A stretch of DNA of 64,000 nucleotides from Kastovskya adunca ATA6-11-RM4 (lineage in GTDB: Bacteria > Cyanobacteriota > Cyanobacteriia > Cyanobacteriales > Coleofasciculaceae). Positions within the stretch are counted from its first letter, which is position 1; every line of letters begins with the position of its first letter. This document shows, piece after piece, positions 17,733 to 25,549 of this stretch. A program made the position numbers and the translations under genes. The notes below the pieces were generated by a model, which was not told the origin of the DNA, made no database searches, and saw only the letters and a list, made by a program, of their open reading frames with translations. The DNA lies in NCBI GenBank assembly GCA_019359445.1, contig JAHHHJ010000004.1:124001-188000 (forward strand), in the 5' to 3' direction.

Positions 17733-17873
17733 ATGGCTGCGGAAATTTCTCCGGTTACAATTTTATTTCTTATTGCCTTGGGGTTACTCGTTGTTGTCAG
17801 TGGAGGCATCTTTTATCTGACAGTACTGGAGTGGCGCGATCGCCGTCGCCGCGATCGAGATAAGAAACTGTAG
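17733..17873 (+). CDS. 46-residue single-pass membrane protein after petN
   Basis: An ATG two bases after the petN stop opens a 46-residue frame: a short N-terminus (MAAEISP), one hydrophobic helix (VTILFLIALGLLVVVSGGIF) and a strongly charged tail (EWRDRRRRDRDKKL). The tight spacing indicates co-translation with petN. I do not recognise a named subunit. Its size and charged tail resemble small thylakoid membrane accessory proteins, but that is inference. Confidence 0.7.
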   Translation: MAAEISPVTILFLIALGLLVVVSGGIFYLTVLEWRDRRRRDRDKKL

Positions 17874-17890
17874 ATTACTTCTACATCAGG

Positions 17891-19213
17891 TTATTTCTGG
17901 TGTCGGGCACAATTATCGCAAGTGCCACACTCAAGCCCCGCCGCTTCCTGGGTAAAGCCAAAGGCACCCAGTAAAAATTGCCAGCGGCATTTGCGAGTTG
18001 TCAGGTACTGAGTCATCTGCGACTGCACTTGCTGCTGGCTACTACTAATTTGAGCAAATCCCTGGGATGATTTTGAGGGATGTTTGCGGTAGTGAAAAGG
18101 GTCAAGCCATTGTAACTGACCTGCACTATGTAACAAAGCCAGCGCGATCGCCCCTTCACGAAATTGCTTAGACACGGTTGCCACTTCCCCTTGGTTGGGA
18201 AGTTGTTTCGCTAGCCGTTGGGCGTCCTGATACTGCTTTTGCAACTTCTCGCTAAAAAACTGCTGTCGCTGCTTATCTTCCGGATTTAACCATCCTGTCG
18301 GTTCGCTTACCAAGGTCAACGCGTCCGAAGGCTTCCCATCTCGTCCGCCGCGTCCGACTTCCTGGATATACTCAGATAGCAGATGAGGCGCTTGGAAATG
18401 TACTACCCAACGGACATCGGATTTGTTAATCCCCATGCCAAAGGCGCAGGTACAAATCGCAAACTCAGTCTTCCCACCTAACCAATTGGCTTCAATTTGC
18501 CGCCGTTCCTCCGCACTCAAGCCTGCATGGTAAGCAACAGTTGCATGACCCAACTTTTGCAACCACTGGGCTAACTCCTCGCTATCGCGGCGCGTGCGGA
18601 CGTAAACTAATCCCGTTTGTTGGGGTCTAGCTTGAATAAACTTTAATAACTGCTGGCGGCGTCCTCTAGGCGTCCACACAGTTTGCACCTTGAGATTGAG
18701 GTTTTGCCGCAAGGGGCTGATCAGGAAGGTATTGGGGTGTTGCAGTTGCAGGACATGGCGAATCGTTTGCTGGGCGGTGGGATCGGCAGTGGCGGTAAAG
18801 GCAGCGATCGCGATTTTTGTCCCGACTGGCTTACACTTCAGTAAAGCAGGTCGTACCGCCCCCAAACGCCGATAAGCAGGACGAAAGGTATCGCCCCACT
18901 GCACCAAACAATGCGCCTCATCCAAAATCAAGCCGTTAATCTTCAACTGCGGCTGACACAATCGTTCCCATACAGGCGGACTGAGTAAGGTTTCCGGCGA
19001 TAGATACAGCAATCGTAATCGCTGCTGTTCCAAAGCCTGTAGCGTCCGCTTCCGTTCCCACGTTGGCAGTTCGCTATGCAACAGTGCCGCTGGCAACCTT
19101 AACTGGCGCAACTCCTGCACTTGATTTTCCATCAACGCCACCAAGGGCGAAACCACCAGCGTCAGCCCCGTTTGCAGCAGGGCAGGTAGTTGAAAGCAAA
19201 CCGACTTTCCCCC
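17891..19213 (-). pseudogene. recQ: RecQ DNA helicase, C-terminal part of split gene
   Basis: This is the larger part of a RecQ-family ATP-dependent 3'-5' DNA helicase. The frame opens upstream of the ATG at 19156, running back through LVVSPLVALMEN, QLPALLQTG and GGKSVCF to 19213, inside motif I (Walker A). Present are DEAH (motif II), AFTATAD (III), QEVGRGGRDG (VI) and a C-terminal zinc-binding C...CGTCDNC set. The missing first 50 residues lie at 30,247-30,400 on the same strand. An ATG-started product would lack the Walker A lysine and could not hydrolyse ATP. It is therefore called disrupted. Confidence 0.88.
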
Positions 19214-19218
19214 AGCAC

Positions 19219-19230
19219 TTATCTATAGCG
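19219..19230 (+). repeat. direct repeat copy 1 (TTATCTATAGCG)
   Basis: TTATCTATAGCG, five bases inside the island's left boundary, is repeated exactly at 20856-20867 in the same orientation, and similar bases (GAAATC) follow both copies. It may mark the ends of a nested insertion carrying the methyltransferase and the two following small frames. Confidence 0.5.
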
Positions 19231-19301
19231 GAAATCCTAAAACCCATTTGGGGCAAGACTTTTACTTTGTAGAGATATAAACAAAGAAAAGGTGCGTCAC
19301 C

Positions 19302-19454
19302 ATGGTGTTTGGCTCAGATAGTGCAGAGTATCAGCTCAGTAGCAGCGCTTTAGGACCTATTGGAGGTAAGCTCTCCTACTATCAAGAACTACCAACAGGA
19401 AAGTTATTGGATTTTTGGTATATTTATTTAAAACCTCAGACAAAAAAGAGGTGA
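19302..19454 (+). CDS. small hypothetical ORF near island end
   Basis: A 50-residue frame, MVFGSDSAEYQLSSSALGPI..., ending LKPQTKKR. No family is recognised. Its stop codon overlaps a GTG (sequence AGGTGA), which opens the next frame, so the two may be translationally coupled or may be one gene broken by a frameshift. Evidence is limited to the open frame and the overlap. Confidence 0.3.
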   Translation: MVFGSDSAEYQLSSSALGPIGGKLSYYQELPTGKLLDFWYIYLKPQTKKR

Positions 19455-19588
19455 GAAAGAAGCTAAACAAATGGTTATACACAAAAACTAGACCAAGATT
19501 TTATGTTGAGCTAAAACCAGATTTACACTTAGCCTATGCCGAGCAGCGAGGAGACATGGTAGTCAGCATTGGTGGCAATCATTTTTAA
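19451..19588 (+). CDS. small hypothetical ORF, coupled to preceding frame
   Basis: A 45-residue basic frame from GTG at 19451 (VRKKLNKWLYTKTRPRFYVEL) to TAA at 19586. It overlaps the preceding stop by four bases. It could be a separate small protein or the shifted second half of one roughly 95-residue protein. No known domain is visible. Confidence 0.3.
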   Translation: MRKKLNKWLYTKTRPRFYVELKPDLHLAYAEQRGDMVVSIGGNHF

Positions 19589-19620
19589 ATGAAAGATGGA
19601 AAGCAAGGGTAGGTCTAGGT

Positions 19621-20382
19621 ATGGCAGCAGAAAGCTACATCTCTGAAAATTCCTACAAAGCTTCCTTGTTTGCCCAGTTCTATGATTGGATCGTTGAACG
19701 GCTAGGCAGAGGAGATGCGTATTCAGAGATAGTAAAATTTTATGCGGAGCAGTTCGGCGATCCAATCTTGGAACTGGGGTGTGGCACTGGGCGTCAGATT
19801 CTTCCATTGGCAGAGAGAGGTTACTCGGTAACAGGTGTAGACTACTCCCCAGCAATGTTAAGCGTCTTTGAGCAGAAGCTTGGCAACGCTGTGCCAGAAG
19901 TGAGGGAGAAGGTTCAATTAATGCTTGGCGACATGACAAACCCGCCTATCAACCAAGGTAATTTTCGCCTAATCATCTTCATTGCTAGTCAGCTTTTGCA
20001 TCTCAATAATGATGAACAGCGACTTGCTTGCCTAAAAAATAGCTGCAACCTGCTTGCTGAAGGCGGGGTTATATTTATAGGTAATTCAAAGCTTGAAAGA
20101 GAATCTCGCTCTTGGGAAGACTACTCCCAGCCTGACGATACATGGACACTTCAAGTGCGTCTCAAGAGAGAAGATGGCGTTCATCAAGAAGATTTTAAGC
20201 TTACTCCAAAATCTCAAGAGCAACAAGAAGTTTTATTTGAACCTGGATGGTGTCTCTACTCTATTGAAGACATCCACATGAGGGAATTGATAGAACGGGC
20301 TGGTCTAAGATGTATCCCTCTGCTGCCAAATTGTCCTACGATATCGACTTCCAATTTTTATTTGTGTGAAAAAAAAGCTTGA
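19621..20382 (+). CDS. class I SAM-dependent methyltransferase (island cargo)
   Basis: A 253-residue methyltransferase. The SAM-binding motif I is ILELGCGTGRQIL (residues about 49-61), followed by VTGVDYSPAML and a FRLIIFIASQLLHL segment in the place of motif IV. The C-terminal part holds a beta-rich region (TLQVRLKREDGVHQEDFKL) common in small-molecule methyltransferases. The substrate is unknown. It lies near the left end of the recQ island and is not similar by eye to the methyltransferases at 15.6 or 31 kb. Confidence 0.8.
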   Translation: MAAESYISENSYKASLFAQFYDWIVERLGRGDAYSEIVKFYAEQFGDPILELGCGTGRQILPLAERGYSVTGVDYSPAMLSVFEQKLGNAVPEVREKVQLMLGDMTNPPINQGNFRLIIFIASQLLHLNNDEQRLACLKNSCNLLAEGGVIFIGNSKLERESRSWEDYSQPDDTWTLQVRLKREDGVHQEDFKLTPKSQEQQEVLFEPGWCLYSIEDIHMRELIERAGLRCIPLLPNCPTISTSNFYLCEKKA

Positions 20383-20532
20383 GACAGCAGCTTTGGTTCA
20401 GTCGCTAGCCTTAGTTAGCTTTCCAATGTTGTTTGGTTACATAGCTTGGACGGTTCATAGCTTATTTCAGCAAATTTTATCTTTGGGGCAAGTAAATCGC
20501 TAGATTGAGAAGCAAACTTTATTTACATATTT

Positions 20533-20838
20533 ATGGGCATAGGTAACACCACTCAAATACTGTTATGCCAGTTGCAAGTGCAACTGCTCCACATTTCGCT
20601 TCTCAGTGCATCCGCAAAAGACCCGCGACTTGAACAGGTAAAGGCTCCTTACCCAGAAGGCTCTGCTGAAGCGAAAGATTATGCTCAGGGATGGATTGAC
20701 CTTATAGATTTCTATGACCCAGATAAGGAGCGCGATCGCCCTGAATACAATTCTGATGCCAGCTACCACTATAAAGAAGGTTGGAGAGATGCTGCTGTAG
20801 TTTGGAATAAAGACTGTTTTTATTGCCCTCCGCTGTAG
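20533..20838 (+). CDS. hypothetical protein (island cargo)
   Basis: A 101-residue protein with a hydrophobic N-terminal third (ILLCQLQVQLLHISLLSAS) and a hydrophilic, aromatic-rich remainder (YAQGWIDLIDFYDPDKERD, YHYKEGWRDAAVVW). The repeated YxxGWxD pattern (residues about 51-56 and 82-88) suggests a small repeat fold. No family recognised. A HIP1 octamer lies within it, unlike most of the island to the right. Confidence 0.45.
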   Translation: MGIGNTTQILLCQLQVQLLHISLLSASAKDPRLEQVKAPYPEGSAEAKDYAQGWIDLIDFYDPDKERDRPEYNSDASYHYKEGWRDAAVVWNKDCFYCPPL

Positions 20839-20855
20839 GGGCAAGATAACGAAAA

Positions 20856-20867
20856 TTATCTATAGCG
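20856..20867 (+). repeat. direct repeat copy 2 (TTATCTATAGCG)
   Basis: Exact second copy of the 12-bp sequence at 19219-19230, 1.64 kb apart and in the same orientation, just after the stop of the hypothetical gene at 20838. Confidence 0.5.
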
Positions 20868-21036
20868 AAATCGATGTAACCCTTACTGAATAATCATTCT
20901 ACCTTATGGATATTTATTTAACGGTAGTGAACTATAGTAGCAGATGGAGGAAGAGGGGAAATTTGTTTAGTACAGCTAGCATCTCATTGTAGGAGAGGCG
21001 ATCATACCCACTCCGCCGCCAGTAAGGAGGTTTGCC

Positions 21037-22011
21037 ACGAAACGCGCTTGGTTAGAGATTGTTGAAAATGCTGCTCTGGTTGGCTCTGCATTAGGAACTG
21101 TCGCGGCGGCAGTCTCACAGCAAGCGGTCTATGCAGCTGCTCCCCTCACGTTAGCTCTCTGGCTCAATGCAATCAATCGGCACCGATCAGGACAACAGAT
21201 GCGGCAATATACTAAAAGCGCGATCACTGACGTGCATCAGGTTGTTCAATCCCTGCATCACCAAATCCATACGCTACCCCCAGCTGAAACCGTAGACCTC
21301 GACCCAATCAACCAGTCCCTGGAAAAGCTGGTGCAGCAGTTTGACAACCGACCAGAATTAGAGCAGATTCAAAAGTTGCAAGAAGCAATCGCATCTCTTC
21401 CCCATTCCCTAGAACTAGAGAGAGCAATCACTTGTCAGATCGAGAAATCAGTACAAGCCTTAACACTTGAGATTAATCGGCAGCTTGCAGCCATCAAGCC
21501 TTATGAGTATCGACTGGCGATTGACCGCCCTGGCAGCCGTGCTGTGTTGATGGAAGCCCTCGCTCTTGCTCAGGAACGGTTAATTTTAGTTTGTCCGTGG
21601 CCCAATCGTTATGGCATTAATTCTGAAGTGATTCAGAAGCTTGAGGAACTACTTAAGCGCAAAGTTCGCGTCGCCATCGGCTGGGGACATCTAAGGGATA
21701 TTGACCAGGCAAGTTCTAATTTTGGTTCAATCCGCCAGCGGCTTCAAGTTTCTTCCTATCTCTATAGCGCCCTGCCAAAACTGGAAAATTTAGAGCAGAA
21801 ATATCCAGACCAATTCAAACTAAAACTACTAGGTACGCATGAGAAGTTTATCGTATGCGATCACTCATGGACTATGCTGGGAAGTCATAACTTTTTGACT
21901 TCAGATACCAAAAGCACAGAGCGAGAGGTGGGTTTGAGGACTAATGACCCACGCATTATTACAGATTTGATTAAACGGTTTGACAGTGCTAAGGATCTGG
22001 AGAAGCAGTAG
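21037..22011 (+). CDS. PLD-like domain protein, apparent non-AUG start
   Basis: The first ATG is at 21199, but the frame continues coherently upstream and adds a membrane-like segment (ENAALVGSALGTVAAAVSQQA, then APLTLALWLNAI). A strong Shine-Dalgarno sequence, TAAGGAGG, ends at 21030, six bases before an in-frame ACG at 21037; no ATG, GTG or TTG occurs in frame between the stop at 20977 and 21199. From ACG the protein has 324 residues: N-terminal hydrophobic part, a coiled-coil middle, and a C-terminal phospholipase-D-like domain with one HxKxxxxD motif (HEKFIVCD). The first HKD of a full pair is not evident, so it may be catalytically altered or act as a dimer. Confidence 0.7.
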   Translation, partial: TKRAWLEIVENAALVGSALGTVAAAVSQQAVYAAAPLTLALWLNAINRHRSGQQMRQYTKSAITDVHQVVQSLHHQIHTLPPAETVDLDPINQSLEKLVQQFDNRPELEQIQKLQEAIASLPHSLELERAITCQIEKSVQALTLEINRQLAAIKPYEYRLAIDRPGSRAVLMEALALAQERLILVCPWPNRYGINSEVIQKLEELLKRKVRVAIGWGHLRDIDQASSNFGSIRQRLQVSSYLYSALPKLENLEQKYPDQFKLKLLGTHEKFIVCDHSWTMLGSHNFLTSDTKSTEREVGLRTNDPRIITDLIKRFDSAKDLEKQ

Positions 22012-22055
22012 TCCGTTAGGTTTTAGGGGAAAAGTAATCAACTAACTGCAAAAGT

Positions 22056-22430
22056 ATGCCAAAAATTCCAGAATGCGATCGCTGCCAGTTGAATCCTCGC
22101 AATCCTTCTATCGTGTGTGCCGTGCATCCCGTAGGGCCAGATAGCGATCGCTGCCTCGACTTCCGCCCCGCTGCCGAACCTCCTAAGCTGTGGGCACCAG
22201 AGGAAACGAGGTTTGTTAATGACGAACTTGTGCTGGAGCAACCAACCTATGATGGCGAACCAGTACCTGTGCCGAGGCAGCGATTCACGCTAGAGGAAAA
22301 GTTAGAGCTACTGAATTATCACCCGCTGTTTACGGGTCGGTGTCCCCACTGCGAGATGCCCTATTCAGATACTGAAACCCTAGTGCATTGGGATTGCTCT
22401 CATTGCGGCTGGATTGGCGATACGATTTAA
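22056..22430 (+). CDS. zinc-ribbon hypothetical protein
   Basis: A 124-residue soluble protein with two cysteine clusters: an N-terminal CDRC...C...C set (residues 7-33) and a C-terminal zinc ribbon CPHC ... CSHCGW (about 95-120). The middle is proline-rich and acidic. The layout is typical of short conserved cyanobacterial proteins of unknown role. It starts 45 bases after the PLD-like gene on the same strand and carries two HIP1 octamers near its 5' end, so it looks host-lineage in origin although it lies inside the island. Confidence 0.65.
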   Translation: MPKIPECDRCQLNPRNPSIVCAVHPVGPDSDRCLDFRPAAEPPKLWAPEETRFVNDELVLEQPTYDGEPVPVPRQRFTLEEKLELLNYHPLFTGRCPHCEMPYSDTETLVHWDCSHCGWIGDTI

Positions 22431-22663
22431 AATTTCAATTGTCGCTATCTGCGCCGTATCTCAGCTACATTGAAGATTTTTGATTAGGCATAAGAGAAAC
22501 AGACAAAAAAATACTTTTGGTGGGTTTTAATAGTTGAGAGCAAATGCTTCCCTCCTCAGATTTGGCACTAACACCGTTAGACAAGCAAAGATTTGGTGAA
22601 GTTTCTGTTTTTTTGGCTTGGGAAGGGACACATTAATTAAGTAAGCCCAACTACGAAAGAAGA

Positions 22664-22897
22664 ATGAAAATTATCTACGGTTTACTAGCGGTATTGATTA
22701 CCGTTTTGGCGATCGCCTTCCATCCACAGGTAACAAATGCCCAAAGTAAATGCGATCCAGCCTACCCAGACGTATGTATCCCATCGCCACCCCCGGATTT
22801 AGACTGCGGTGACATTAGCCATCGGAATTTCAAAGTACTACCCCCTGACCCTCACAGATTCGATCGAGATAAAGATGGGATTGGTTGCGAGGCTTAG
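22664..22897 (+). CDS. secreted excalibur-like small protein
   Basis: A 77-residue exported protein: signal peptide (MKIIYGLLAVLITVLAIAF...TNAQS) and a short mature part with four cysteines ending in DPHRFDRDKDGIGCEA. That end matches the excalibur calcium-binding motif (DxDxDGxGCE), an EF-hand-like loop found in extracellular bacterial proteins. The mature part is only about 50 residues and has no other domain, so it probably acts as a binding module rather than a nuclease. Confidence 0.7.
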   Translation: MKIIYGLLAVLITVLAIAFHPQVTNAQSKCDPAYPDVCIPSPPPDLDCGDISHRNFKVLPPDPHRFDRDKDGIGCEA

Positions 22898-23015
22898 AGC
22901 GCTAGCACTTAAAAGCGACATTAAGCCCTGCCTAGCTAGCTGGGCTTTCCTTCTCAGAAATGTTCATATTAGGGTGACGGTGGGGAAAACTAAACTCATC
23001 TTTACTGGGTGCATC

Positions 23016-23204
23016 ATGACAAAGGAACTCTCAGGCGTGCGCTGGAAACGAGTAACATTGACCACTCTCGCTGGACTACTGATAGTTTTGGCGGCAACGA
23101 CTGCCTACCATCAATGGAGAAAGCAAAATGGCTGGTGCGTGCAATTTTCGCCAGACGGCAGCCAAAAGGTGCTTTATGGAAGTGATTGTGGTTTTTCTAA
23201 GTAA
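23016..23204 (+). CDS. small single-pass membrane protein
   Basis: A 62-residue protein from the ATG at 23016 (MTKELSGVRWKRVTLTTLAG): one hydrophobic helix (about residues 14-32) and a short exterior part with two cysteines (WCVQFSPDGSQKVLYGSDCGFSK). The longer frame from 22809 overlaps the excalibur gene and is less likely. No family recognised. Confidence 0.5.
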   Translation: MTKELSGVRWKRVTLTTLAGLLIVLAATTAYHQWRKQNGWCVQFSPDGSQKVLYGSDCGFSK

Positions 23205-23445
23205 AGACTGCTAACTACTTGTTCACATATCTACAAAGTCACAAAATGTGGTAAGTATATCAAAATCGTTTGGGTTAAGACGTTTTAAATACTGAAAAGC
23301 CGAAAAAGCCTATGGTGTAATCGTTTGAGCGTTTGCTTGAGTTTAAACTCGCTTAAATAAACACTACAATACGAATATATTAATCAAATCCATCGTAGAT
23401 TTGGCTAAGGTCAGTTAAAGTTACACTGTTTAAGTCTTAGTAGAG

Positions 23446-24438
23446 ATGAATCTTCCTGATATCCCCTCTCCGTTCAAGCAATGTATTCAAGATGTATCAG
23501 AAAACTTGAGAGCTGATGTACTGCTCTTCAGTGCTGATATTGATTATGAAAGCGCTGATGTATTAATTGAGCTTATTAGAGGGGTTAAGAATAGAAGAGA
23601 AAATGTTGCTTTAGTACTATCAACATATGGGGGAGATCCAGATGCCGCTTACAGAATAACTAGAATTTTACAAGATAAGTATAAAAAATTCTTTCTTTTA
23701 GTTTTTGGATTTTGTAAAAGTGCGGGAACATTAATTGCTCTAGGGGCAGACGAAATAGTAATGTCTGACTTTGCTGAACTTGGACCTCTTGATGTTCAAG
23801 TCTATAGAGATGATGATTTTAGAAGAAGCTCAGGACTTGATATTCAACAAGCATTGAATGTGCTTAGTATTCAAGTTTTTGAAGTTTTTGAAACCAGTTT
23901 TCTAAGCACAATTAACAGAGGTAGTGGAGTAATTACTACTAAGACAGCGGCTGATATTGCAAGTTCTATGGCTGTTGGATTACTTGCTCCAATTTCTAGT
24001 CAAATAGATCCTCTCCGATTAGGAGAGATGAATAGAGTCATGAGTATCGCTCATGAATATGGGAAAAGGTTGAACCCTACAAAACCAGAGACTATAAATA
24101 AACTTGTTTCCGGCTATCCATCACATAGTTTTGTGATTGATTATGAAGAAGCAAAAGAACTTTTTGAGGTAGTTAGACGACCCAACGATTGCGAGCAACA
24201 ACTGGAAAGATTTTTTTCAAAAGCCACTCGTGCATCTGGATCGCAGATGTTGATAAGCGATTTGACAGCTTGGTTAGACCCAGCTTTTGACGAAGGATTA
24301 GAGGGAGAGAATCATGGAAGCGAGAATACTGGCATCGAAAATCCGTCAGGAACAGATCAAGGAAACAGCAGAGAGAATGGCGAAGTTCAAAGAAATAGCA
24401 TACTCACAGGAGCTGATAACGAAGCCCAAGAAGAATAA
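23446..24438 (+). CDS. SppA/ClpP-fold serine protease (SDH type)
   Basis: A 330-residue protein with the crotonase/ClpP-like protease fold of the SppA and serine-dehydrogenase-proteinase group. STYGGDPDAAYRI (residues 59-71) is the oxyanion-side loop, and FCKSAGTLIALGADEIVMSD (89-108) carries the probable nucleophile Ser92, followed by AELGPLDVQ. The first 290 residues are the catalytic and helical part; the last 40 are a low-complexity Glu/Asn/Gly tail. It has no signal peptide, so it is likely cytosolic. The gene is AT-rich with no HIP1 sites, unlike flanking host genes, consistent with transfer. Its 3' end overlaps a second frame (24314-24487). Confidence 0.8.
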   Translation: MNLPDIPSPFKQCIQDVSENLRADVLLFSADIDYESADVLIELIRGVKNRRENVALVLSTYGGDPDAAYRITRILQDKYKKFFLLVFGFCKSAGTLIALGADEIVMSDFAELGPLDVQVYRDDDFRRSSGLDIQQALNVLSIQVFEVFETSFLSTINRGSGVITTKTAADIASSMAVGLLAPISSQIDPLRLGEMNRVMSIAHEYGKRLNPTKPETINKLVSGYPSHSFVIDYEEAKELFEVVRRPNDCEQQLERFFSKATRASGSQMLISDLTAWLDPAFDEGLEGENHGSENTGIENPSGTDQGNSRENGEVQRNSILTGADNEAQEE

Positions 24439-24487
24439 AATTTCAGACAAAACACTTTTGCAAATACTAATTCAATCTCAACAGTAA
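24314..24487 (+). CDS. small basic protein overlapping the protease gene
   Basis: A 57-residue frame (MEARILASKIRQEQIKETAE...) starts at an ATG preceded by GGGAGAGA, a strong ribosome site, and overlaps the last 125 bases of the protease gene in another frame. The product is helical and basic at its C-terminal half (KPKKNKISDKTLLQILIQSQQ). The good start signal and the low-complexity nature of the overlapped protease tail suggest that this frame is translated. It may be a partner of the protease. No known family. Confidence 0.5.
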   Translation: MEARILASKIRQEQIKETAERMAKFKEIAYSQELITKPKKNKISDKTLLQILIQSQQ

Positions 24488-24613
24488 CTAGTGGACTAGA
24501 TAAAGCAGAGGGCTGAGAAATTCCAACTTTGAAGAAATCAACTGTTAGCTTTCTTGACATATTGATGCTTATGTTAAGGAACGAAAGTTGTATTACTATG
24601 GATGTGCAATCTG

Positions 24614-24680
24614 TGGACGGCAGGGGAATCGAACCCCTCAGACCGGGATTAGGAGTCGCCACTGGCACCATGCGCCGCCC
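24614..24680 (-). tRNA. degenerate tRNA-like gene (Arg-CCU-like or armless)
   Basis: A 67-base sequence with a full 7-bp acceptor stem (GGGCGGC with GCCGTCC, one G-U), discriminator A, and a perfect T arm (AGGGG-TTCGATT-CCCCT). Between them there are only 35 bases, too few for normal D and anticodon arms. One reading gives an anticodon loop CTCCTAA (CCU, arginine) on a poorly paired stem. Another aligns AGTGGCGACTCCTA with the variable arm of the tRNA-like gene at 25550, which would mean no anticodon arm at all. No CCA is encoded. It is probably a tRNA relic or tRNA-like RNA of the island. Confidence 0.55.
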
Positions 24681-24733
24681 ATGAGAAGCTAGACGATAAA
24701 CAAAATGTTTTCGTCTAGCTTCTATCTTTGGTT

Positions 24734-25537
24734 TTAAGCTCTAAGAATCTCTTTGGTGAAGCTTGCAACCTTTACTGCTACAGAAGAACATACATCTGAA
24801 CACTCAGAGTTGCCTTGAGCGTTTACACCATTGATTTTTTGACCTGACAAATCTTCAGTGAAGGCAATCTTATTAAGTTCGCTGATAGAAGCATAGTCAC
24901 GAAAATTTTCTTTCTCTGACAAACCTTTTTGTTTCCTCAAGCCTTGGGCTGTAGTACCAAACAGCCCAATATAGGTTTTATTGGTGCAGACTGCATAGCC
25001 CTTACCAAAGACCTTATGAAATTTAAGAATGCCAGTAAATTTTCGTCGTGTAATTTTTCCTCGCACTCTAGCATCAAGCCATTCCAGTTCTTGTTGGTTG
25101 TCGTTACGCTCTACGAGGTCGGCGGCTAAGGTAATATCAGCATCCAAATAGCGTAAAACCAGTTTGGCTGCGGACTCTCGGTATTTGCGCCCCATAACGC
25201 CAGGGAGCAAACCGATGATATATGCCCAACCTTCACGATCTGTAACGGGCGTTTTTCGTTGACGCTTGCCAGTAAATTTGAAGTTCTGACATTTTGTCAG
25301 AACTTCAGGAAACTGCTTGGACAGGCGCTTCCAGACATTGTAAGGGTCTTTTTGTTGACCAATTACCTTAATCAAATCATAAACACTGCTCCGTCCGTCA
25401 GGAGTACGGCGGATGCCTGCGTTGTCTAGTTCAGGAATCACAGTCTTTAATGTATGTGCCACTTTAGCACCTCCAGAGTAGCTTGATATTTGACCACGTT
25501 GAGCTAAGATGGAGGTGTTGAACCTTAACCCCTCCAT
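24734..25537 (-). CDS. phage antirepressor-like (BRO/KilA-N type) protein
   Basis: A 267-residue protein placed between the two tRNA-like genes on the same strand. The N-terminal half resembles BRO/KilA-N-type DNA-binding domains of phage antirepressors: RSSVYDLIKVIGQQKDPYNVWKRL, then REGWAYIIGLLPGVMGRKYRESAAKLVLRYLDAD. The C-terminal half has YIGLFGTTAQGLRKQKGLSEKENFRDYASISELNKI, similar in style to the C-terminal part of such regulators. No enzymatic motif is seen. It probably regulates island genes. The family call is from pattern only, without a search. Confidence 0.5.
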   Translation of the reverse strand: MEGLRFNTSILAQRGQISSYSGGAKVAHTLKTVIPELDNAGIRRTPDGRSSVYDLIKVIGQQKDPYNVWKRLSKQFPEVLTKCQNFKFTGKRQRKTPVTDREGWAYIIGLLPGVMGRKYRESAAKLVLRYLDADITLAADLVERNDNQQELEWLDARVRGKITRRKFTGILKFHKVFGKGYAVCTNKTYIGLFGTTAQGLRKQKGLSEKENFRDYASISELNKIAFTEDLSGQKINGVNAQGNSECSDVCSSVAVKVASFTKEILRA

Positions 25538-25549
25538 CTCAAAGATGTG

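Noticed and set aside
19074-19256. 60-codon minus-strand frame at the recQ break
   Set aside because: It is a shifted reading of the recQ motif I region; the frame with GGKSVCFQLPAL is the true one.
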